NCBI GenBank assembly: GCA_900321965.1
Contig: ONYA01000010.1
Span: 19,263-83,262, forward strand
Direction: 5' to 3'
Length of the DNA stretch: 64,000 nucleotides
Source of the DNA: an uncultured Prevotellaceae bacterium
GTDB taxonomy: Bacteria > Bacteroidota > Bacteroidia > Bacteroidales > Bacteroidaceae
Shown here: one piece after another, positions 57,891-64,000 of the stretch
How positions within the stretch are numbered: the stretch's first letter is position 1
Layout of the letters: the number at the start of each line of letters is the position of its first letter
The notes under the pieces: model-generated
What the model saw: only the letters and a program-made list of their open reading frames with translations
The model's database searches: none
Told to the model about the DNA's origin: nothing
Program-made: the position numbers and the translations under genes

Positions 57891-60800
57891 ATGCAGAAAA
57901 GATTGCTCTTTCTGGTGTCCGTGCTGTTGACGCTTTCGTTAACGGTCATGGCGCAAATCACGACATCAAGCATGGCAGGTAAGGTGACTTTCGACTCGCA
58001 GACAGGCGAGGAGGTCATCGGTGCAACGGTCGTAGCAGTTCATACCCCTTCGGGTACACGCTACACGGCAGTCACCAATGCCAGTGGTCGATTCTCTATT
58101 CAGGGTATGCGTACGGGTGGTCCCTACGAGGTGACCACGTCCTACGTCGGCTATCAGCCGAAGACCATCAAGGGGGTTGTGCTCCAGCTCGGTGAGACCT
58201 ACAACCTGTCGGTGTGGATTTCTGAGAACGCTACCGAACTGGGCGAGATTGTCATTAGCGGTAAGGCTTCGAAGTTTACGGCTGAGAAGACCGGTGCCTC
58301 TACTAACATCACGTCAGCCCAGATTACTGCCATGCCGACCGTCAGTCGTGCTATCACCGACGTTACCCGTCTGTCGCCTTATGGCGGTAACGGCATGACC
58401 TTCGCCGGTCGTGACGGACGTACGGCTAACTTCACTGTCGATGGTGCAAACTTCAACAACGACTTCGGTCTGAGCGAGAAGCTCCCCGGCGGTGGTAACC
58501 CCATCTCGCTTGAAGCCATCGAGGAGGTGCAGGTGGTCATCTCGCCCTTCGACGTTCGTCAGACAGACTTCATCGGCGGTGGCGTCAACGCTATCACGAA
58601 GTCGGGTACCAACACCTTCAAGGGCAGTGCCTACATCTATCACCAGAACGAGAACCTGCGTGGCGACGCTGTCGACCGTGAGACCATCACCGGCGCACGT
58701 GCCAAGGACTCGAAGACCACCTACGGCTTCACCCTCGGCGGTCCGATTCTGAAGGACAAACTCTTCCTCTTCGTCAACGGCGAAATGGTGAAGACACCGA
58801 CGGTTGTCAACCGCTGGCGCGCCTCTGAGGACGGTTCCTACGATGCCAACGACTATCTGTCGCGTACGACGCTGGCCGATATGGCTGCCGTTTCGCAGCA
58901 CGTCAAGGACAAGTACGGCTACGACACCGGCTCGTGGACGGACTTCCCCGCCGACGAGGACAACTACAAGCTGCTGGCACGCTTGGACTGGAACATCACC
59001 GACAAGCACCACCTCGCCCTGCGTTACAACTATACGAAGAACAACATCTGGAACAACACCAACGGTTCGTCAATGGACGGTGGTACGCGCTCGGCTTATA
59101 ACCGTCTGTCGCAGTATTCGATGGCTTTCGCTAACGCCATGTACTCTATGGAGAACATCGTTCACTCGTTCTCTATCGACCTGAACAGCCGTCTGACAGA
59201 GAGCCTCTCGAACCAGTTCCTCGCTACCTATTCTAAGAAGGACGATATCCGTGGTACTAACTCTGACGAGTTCCCCTTCATCGACATTCTTGACGGTACG
59301 GGCAACACGGCTAACTACATGGCCTTGGGTTACGAGCTCTTCACCTGGAACAACGCCGTTCACAACACTGTCTGGAACGTGAAGGACGACATCACCTACT
59401 ATATGGGTGCCCACAAGATTATGGGCGGTCTGAGCTATGAGCACCAGATGGCCGACAACCAGTATATGCGTAATGGTACGGGCTACTACCGCTACCTCTC
59501 TATGCAGGACTTCCTCAACGGTGCAACGCCTGAGGTCGTCTGTCTGACCTATGGTTACGATGGCGAGAAAGAGCCTGCTGCCCGCGTGCAGTACAACAAG
59601 CTGGGCTTCTATCTGCAGGACGACTGGAACGTCCTCGACAACCTGAAGCTGACCTATGGCCTGCGTCTCGATGCCCTGCTCTTCAACAACAACGACCTGA
59701 TGACCAACAAAGCCATCTACGACATCGACTACAATGGCCGTCATATCGATACCGGCGTATGGCCCAGCAATGCGCTTATGGCTTCGCCCCGCGTAGGTTT
59801 CACTTGGGACGTCTTTGGCGACAAGTCGCTGAAGGTGCGTGGCGGTACCGGTCTGTTCATGGGCCGTCTGCCCCTCGTGTTCTTCACCAACATGCCTACC
59901 AACTCGGGTATGGTGCAGTATCAGGCACAGCTGAACGCCAAGAACGGCGAGAAGCTGGGCTACTCGATGGAGGAGTTCAAGGGCGGTCTGGTGACCGACG
60001 GCAGCGGTCACGCTACGATTGACGCTCTGTACAACAAGCTGACCACGATGAAGGATGCTAATGGTAAGAACATCTTCCCCACGACGGTAACGCCTGAGGA
60101 TGGTACCGTTCCCTCTTCTATCTCGGCTGTCGATCCCGACTTCAAACTTCCGCAGGTGTGGAAGTCGTCAATTGCTGTCGACTACCAGATTCCTGTCTCG
60201 TTCCCCTTCACGGCTACGGCAGAGTTCATCTACAATAAGATGATCAACGACGTCTGCATCTCCGACTGGAGCATGATGCCCGCTGAGGGCTTTGCCCGCT
60301 GGAACGGTGCCGACAACCGCCCCATCTATCCCACGACGTTCCGTCAGGGCACGAAGGCATTTATCCTCGAGAACACCAGCCGCGGCTACAACTGGCAGGC
60401 CAGCCTCCAACTGAATGCACAGCCGTTTGAATGGATGAGCCTCATGGCTGCCTATACCCACAGCGCTGCCAAGGAGGTGACCTCACTGCCTGGTTCTGCT
60501 GCTGAGTCGGCATTCACCTACATCCCCACCTATCAGGGTCCGAACAACATTATGCTGCACAACGCTACCAACCTGACGCCTGACCGCTTCGTGGCCAGCG
60601 CCACGCTGAACGACAAGAGCGGCAACCACTACTCGCTGATCTACGAGACCTATCGTGGCGGTTACAAGTATTCGTATATGCTCAGCAACGATATGAACGG
60701 CGACGGCTATTCATACGACGCGCTCTACATTCCTACTGACGACCAGGTGGCTAACAACCAGTTCCGCTTCGCTTCTGAGAGCGACAAGCAGCGCTTTATG

Positions 60801-61190
60801 GAGTTTGTCCACAACGACGACTACCTCAGCGACCATCAGGGTGATTATGCCGAGGGCTACAGCGTCTATTCTCCGTGGGTTCACCGTCTGGACTTCGGCT
60901 ACAAGCACGACTTCAAGGTGGAGTTTGGCAAGACCAAGCACAACCTGCAGCTCAGCCTCGACGTGAAGAATATCCTCAACTTGTTCAACTCTACTTGGGG
61001 CGTGGCTAAGTACATGAATCCCGACCTGAACGAGGGCCGTATCCTGAAGTACGAGCGTACCGATGCTGATGGCTATCCCGTATTCTCTACGCCGAAGGCT
61101 GTCAATGGCAACACCGATACATGGGTTTACAACCACGCTATCGGCCAGTGCTGGTATGCTTCTGTTGGTATCAAATACATTTTCAACTAA
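57891..61190 (+). CDS. TonB-dependent receptor, Oar-like, with carboxypeptidase-like domain
   Basis: The protein has 1099 residues with a signal peptide ending LTVMAQ. Residues 27-110 are the CarboxypepD_reg-like domain (SMAGKVTFDSQTGEEVIGAT ... GRFSIQGMRTGGPYEVTTSY). The plug domain spans about 130-240 (VSRAITDVTRLSPYGGNGMT, NPISLEAIEEVQVVISPFDV). A large barrel ends in a terminal aromatic (GIKYIFN). It imports an unknown ligand through the outer membrane using TonB energy. There is no SusD partner; instead a surface lipoprotein follows 19 bp downstream in the same operon. Confidence 0.9.
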   Translation: MQKRLLFLVSVLLTLSLTVMAQITTSSMAGKVTFDSQTGEEVIGATVVAVHTPSGTRYTAVTNASGRFSIQGMRTGGPYEVTTSYVGYQPKTIKGVVLQLGETYNLSVWISENATELGEIVISGKASKFTAEKTGASTNITSAQITAMPTVSRAITDVTRLSPYGGNGMTFAGRDGRTANFTVDGANFNNDFGLSEKLPGGGNPISLEAIEEVQVVISPFDVRQTDFIGGGVNAITKSGTNTFKGSAYIYHQNENLRGDAVDRETITGARAKDSKTTYGFTLGGPILKDKLFLFVNGEMVKTPTVVNRWRASEDGSYDANDYLSRTTLADMAAVSQHVKDKYGYDTGSWTDFPADEDNYKLLARLDWNITDKHHLALRYNYTKNNIWNNTNGSSMDGGTRSAYNRLSQYSMAFANAMYSMENIVHSFSIDLNSRLTESLSNQFLATYSKKDDIRGTNSDEFPFIDILDGTGNTANYMALGYELFTWNNAVHNTVWNVKDDITYYMGAHKIMGGLSYEHQMADNQYMRNGTGYYRYLSMQDFLNGATPEVVCLTYGYDGEKEPAARVQYNKLGFYLQDDWNVLDNLKLTYGLRLDALLFNNNDLMTNKAIYDIDYNGRHIDTGVWPSNALMASPRVGFTWDVFGDKSLKVRGGTGLFMGRLPLVFFTNMPTNSGMVQYQAQLNAKNGEKLGYSMEEFKGGLVTDGSGHATIDALYNKLTTMKDANGKNIFPTTVTPEDGTVPSSISAVDPDFKLPQVWKSSIAVDYQIPVSFPFTATAEFIYNKMINDVCISDWSMMPAEGFARWNGADNRPIYPTTFRQGTKAFILENTSRGYNWQASLQLNAQPFEWMSLMAAYTHSAAKEVTSLPGSAAESAFTYIPTYQGPNNIMLHNATNLTPDRFVASATLNDKSGNHYSLIYETYRGGYKYSYMLSNDMNGDGYSYDALYIPTDDQVANNQFRFASESDKQRFMEFVHNDDYLSDHQGDYAEGYSVYSPWVHRLDFGYKHDFKVEFGKTKHNLQLSLDVKNILNLFNSTWGVAKYMNPDLNEGRILKYERTDADGYPVFSTPKAVNGNTDTWVYNHAIGQCWYASVGIKYIFN

Positions 61191-61209
61191 TAAAAGGAGG
61201 AATAGACGT

Positions 61210-63036
61210 ATGAAACTAAAGAATATTTTTGGAATAGCCCTGTCGGCACTGCTCTTTACCGCTTGTGCCGAGGACGATCCCATCGGTAACCTGGGCAGCG
61301 TTACGGTCGACAAGACTTTTGTAACCATGCCTATGACTGAGAACAGTGCAACGGTGACGGTGACGGCTGCCAGCGACTGGAAGCTCGAGAATCTCTACTC
61401 CGTTGAGGCTACCATCGACGGACAGAAGAAGAAGCTCTACTATCCTGTGCCCGTCACCCTGAACAAGGAGAAGACCGAGGGCGTCCCCACATGGCTCACC
61501 GTCGATAAGACCAGCGGTGCTGCTGGTGAGACCGTCATCACACTGAAGGCTGGCAAGACCGAGGCCGGTCGTGAGACTGAGATTTGCATCAACATGGACG
61601 GCATGAAGCAGTTCATCAAGGTGCGTCAGGGCGAGTTGACGGCTGCTACCGCCAAGTGCTCTGAGATCATGAACGGTACTGCAGGAAAGAACTACCGTGT
61701 CACCGGCCGCGTTACCAAGATTGCTGGTAAGGAGTATGGTAACTGGTTCCTCGATGACGGCTCGTACGACTTCGCCTCTACGGCCAAGAACCAGGACGGT
61801 CTTTATATCTATGGTACGCTCGACAAGAAAGGCAAGGCGGGTAAGGTCAATCCTATCGATGGCGCCGATGGCTGGGGCTTCGAGGTTGGCGACCAGGTTA
61901 CGGTTGAGGGTCCGCTGTCTATCTACAATGGTCAGTACGAGCTGGTCAACGTGACCGTGGTGAAGATTGTGAAGTCGCTGTTGCAGGTGCTGACGCCGGA
62001 GACGACGTTCGGCGTCGAGGGTGGCGTCTTTGAGGTCAAGGTGGCCTACAAGGGAAGTGGCGCTTACTTCACGCTTGATGACGCTGCCAAGTCGTGGATA
62101 AGCTATGACAATGTCAGCTATAAGGCTGGTACGAAGACCATCTTCGAGCAGAATCCTGCCGACACTGCTGTCTTCAAGTTCACTGCCGCTCCCAACACGG
62201 GCGCAAGCCGTAGCGGTGCTATCACCTTCAAGTCCAGCAGTGGCAGCAATGCTTCTGAAATCAAGTACAACGTGAAGCAGGCTGCTTACGTGCTGCCTCA
62301 CGGCGAGAACCCTGCCGATGTGTTCACCGTGGCTGAGGCTATCGCCAAGTGTCAGGCTATCGGTTCTACGACCGACGGCAAGATTTACTACGCCAAGGGT
62401 AAGATTTCTTCTATCAAGGAGCTGTCTACAAGCTTTGGCAACGCCACGTTCAACATCTCTGAAGATGGTTCGGAGAACAACGTTCTGACTTGTTACCGTT
62501 CCTACAGCCTCGACAACAAGAAGTTCGTCTCTGAGAACGAGATTGCCGTCGGCGACGAGGTCGTTGTCTGCGGTAAGCTGGTGAACTACAATGGCACGAC
62601 GCCGGAGTTCTCGGGCAATGTCTATATCTACAGCCTCAAGAAAGGTAGTGCTCCTGCTGCCGCAGGAACCAAGGAGAATCCGTTTACGGTGGCTCAGGCC
62701 TTCGCTTACCTTGACGGTGGCGCAGCTACTGACGACGTCTATGTCAAGGGCAAGGTCTCAAAGGTTGTCTATGCCTTCGATGCTGAGCACCAGACGGGCA
62801 CGTTCTGGATTTCAGAGGATGGCGTGTTCAACAACGACCTCACCAAAGACTTTGAGGCTTACGGCGTCTTTTGGCTTGGCAATAAGCCCTGGGCCGATGG
62901 TATGGGTCAGGTAGCTGTTGGCGACGAGGTCGTCCTTTGCGGTAAGCTGACGAAGTACACCAAGAATGACAAGACGACCTACGAGACTTCTTCAAAGAAG
63001 GCTTACGTCTACTCTATCAACGGTAAGACCGAGTAA
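61210..63036 (+). CDS. Surface lipoprotein with BACON and OB-fold domains
   Basis: Start at the ATG at 61210 (an earlier in-frame ATG is inside the receptor gene). The product has 608 residues. Lipobox LFTAC with Cys 19 followed by AEDD, an acidic signal typical for surface export of Bacteroidetes lipoproteins. Residues 30-150 and 250-360 are BACON-like (VTVTAASDWKLENLY, PTWLTVDKTSGAAGETVITL). Three OB-fold segments of the DUF6359 kind follow (NYRVTGRVTKIAGKEYGNWF, YYAKGKISSIKELSTSFGNA, DVYVKGKVSKVVYAFDAEHQ). Co-operonic with the TonB receptor, so it may bind the receptor's ligand at the surface. Confidence 0.8.
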   Translation: MKLKNIFGIALSALLFTACAEDDPIGNLGSVTVDKTFVTMPMTENSATVTVTAASDWKLENLYSVEATIDGQKKKLYYPVPVTLNKEKTEGVPTWLTVDKTSGAAGETVITLKAGKTEAGRETEICINMDGMKQFIKVRQGELTAATAKCSEIMNGTAGKNYRVTGRVTKIAGKEYGNWFLDDGSYDFASTAKNQDGLYIYGTLDKKGKAGKVNPIDGADGWGFEVGDQVTVEGPLSIYNGQYELVNVTVVKIVKSLLQVLTPETTFGVEGGVFEVKVAYKGSGAYFTLDDAAKSWISYDNVSYKAGTKTIFEQNPADTAVFKFTAAPNTGASRSGAITFKSSSGSNASEIKYNVKQAAYVLPHGENPADVFTVAEAIAKCQAIGSTTDGKIYYAKGKISSIKELSTSFGNATFNISEDGSENNVLTCYRSYSLDNKKFVSENEIAVGDEVVVCGKLVNYNGTTPEFSGNVYIYSLKKGSAPAAAGTKENPFTVAQAFAYLDGGAATDDVYVKGKVSKVVYAFDAEHQTGTFWISEDGVFNNDLTKDFEAYGVFWLGNKPWADGMGQVAVGDEVVLCGKLTKYTKNDKTTYETSSKKAYVYSINGKTE

Positions 63037-63056
63037 ACTACACGTATATAAACAAA

Positions 63057-63087
63057 GAGGGCGTACCAACCGTGCGCCCTCTTTTTT
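63057..63087 (+). terminator. Terminator of the receptor-lipoprotein operon
   Basis: GAGGGCG (63057-63063), 11-bp loop, CGCCCTC (63075-63081), TTTTTT. Confidence 0.85.
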
Positions 63088-63148
63088 CGGTTATTTCGAC
63101 TGTTTTCTGATGATAATTGTGTAATTTTGTCCCCTGATAGAAAAAATA

Positions 63149-63250
63149 ATGATTCGTATGAGTAGGATAATCAGAGAAGCGCGACCATCAGACATGTCTG
63201 ATATTCCTATTGTGGAATCATCTATCTGCTGTCTGGCGATGAACGGTTAG
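63149..63250 (+). pseudogene. N-terminal fragment of a GNAT acetyltransferase-like gene
   Basis: A -7 box TAATTTTG (63122-63129) precedes an ATG at 63149. The 33-residue product MIRMSRIIREARPSDMSDIP + IVESSICCLAMNG starts like a GNAT N-acetyltransferase (IREARPSDxxDI) but stops at 63250. The rest is gone. The promoter appears intact. Family assignment is tentative because only the first strand and helix are left. Confidence 0.4.
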
Positions 63251-63446
63251 CGTATCAGAAGTATGGATAATTTTGCTGATACTTTATTTCTTTCATCGTT
63301 TCTTTTGTATATTCAGATGTTATTCTTAATATTCAGCAGGAATCCCTATTGACGAAGGTGGCAGTGTCGGGCATTTCGGACACAGCCACCTTTCCCACCT
63401 CCATCGAGTCGCGTCCTGCTGCCAGTTCGCGTTACTCCACGTCTGC

Positions 63447-63743
63447 CTACAGCGCGAACTTCAGCGTCCGTCCGTTGATGGTCAGGATGTACACCTGACC
63501 TTTTTGCAGGCGTATTTTCTGGCTGTCGCCCTCGATGACGGTGCTGACCACCGGCTGACCGTTCGACGCGTAGACTACGCAGCGGCTCTGCGGTTCGGCA
63601 TGGGCGATGACAACGCCATCGTCTACCACTGTCACCGTGGCCTGTCCGGCCCTGGCATAATGCCTCTTCAGCTCTGCCTTCCATTTCCTCCTGCTGGTCA
63701 GTAAGGATGAATTCCAATGTCCTTTCAGTTCACTGTAAATCAA
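63447..63743 (-). pseudogene. C-terminal tail of a type IX secretion cargo protein
   Basis: The frame ends with VVYASNGQPVV, IRLQKGQVYILTINGRTLKF and AL. This has the layout of a T9SS type A C-terminal sorting domain (VYxxxGxxV ... LxxGxYxxxxxGxxxK). The preceding 40 residues are Lys/Arg-rich and carry no domain; no signal peptide or main body is present. It is probably the leftover end of a secreted protein. It may alternatively continue a gene outside the window in another arrangement, but upstream (63744-64000) I see no coding frame. Confidence 0.45.
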
Positions 63744-64000
63744 GCTTTATCTGAACGATGAGTGCTCACCCGCTAGAGGTCAAGTCGGAAAAGGACTACA
63801 CGGACATAGTGCGCTCAACAATCTCCTGAATAAACTCCGAATTCATCTGATTATAGTAGTCTTTATATCACACCCATAAATAATAGTCAAATGATAGTGG
63901 AAATAAAAAAGGCGAATAGAAGGAAAAGATTAAAGTACTTGAAGTGACAGAACAAAAGCGACATGGCATCCTTGGCGCGGTGTATCAGCCAGTTCGAGCA
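63744..64000. other. Non-coding or decayed end of window
   Basis: I see no convincing ORF, RNA or repeat here. The A/T-rich part 63850-63930 is without a clear promoter. A following gene, if any, begins outside the window. Confidence 0.5.

Noticed and set aside
1-64000. tRNA, rRNA or tmRNA genes
   Set aside because: I looked for T-loop (GGTTCGAATCC-like) and rRNA signatures on both strands and found none I could support.

Overview
The window looks like chromosome of a Prevotella-type member of the Bacteroidales. Its promoters carry the Bacteroidetes -7 box (TAnnTTTG, usually with a TTG or TTTGG box about 20 bp upstream). Housekeeping genes such as obgE, adk, hpt, fbaA and nnr have Bacteroidales-type relatives, and there are large exported glycosidases, MacB-like exporters, a TonB-dependent receptor and a type IX secretion tail remnant. 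Identification is by reading only; no database search was possible.

Layout. 1-631: 3' part of ydfG. 637-5524: accessory block with a broken rhuM, an unknown gene, a five-repeat CRISPR-like array whose last repeat contains the stop codon of a complete TnpB-like RNA-guided nuclease, and a DUF5131 / TcmP / HNH cassette. A 22-bp direct repeat flanks that cassette. 5581-15305: mostly core genes (small membrane ORF, WYL regulator, NUDIX hydrolase, M3 dipeptidase, SIMPL protein, receiver/PEP-synthase-like protein, alpha/beta hydrolase, aquaporin). 15306-16240: a gene-free stretch with an 87-bp imperfect long inverted repeat and a candidate structured RNA. 16241-23340: a defence-type island with two DNA methyltransferase subunits, a GIY-YIG nuclease-helicase, two kinase-fold genes each overlapped by a small ORF, and tails of broken genes. 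It abuts the 3' end of a PIF1-like helicase gene, and that 3' end is duplicated inside the island.

25667-30583: TolC / HlyD / MacB-like ATPase / permease exporter. 31025-32487: HipB-HipA toxin-antitoxin pair. 32520-43051: thioredoxin-fold exported protein, GH3 glycosidase, a tiny lipoprotein, a GH97-CE15 fusion enzyme, class II aldolase and GH29 fucosidase. 43150-43444: a perfect 93-bp inverted repeat. 43606-52643: outer-membrane barrel protein, a YtrA/YtrB-like ABC operon, then a second tripartite exporter (ATPase, two permeases, HlyD, TolC). 52649-63036: DUF4831 protein, nnr, hpt-adk-obgE, and a TonB receptor with a surface lipoprotein. 63037-64000: remnants only.

Two things stand out. The first is the TnpB-like nuclease with a short CRISPR-like array exactly where a TnpB guide RNA is normally encoded; this looks like a transposon-to-CRISPR intermediate. 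The second is a family of G/C-rich palindromic repeats scattered between genes and also inserted in frame in conserved proteins, including the GTPase ObgE.
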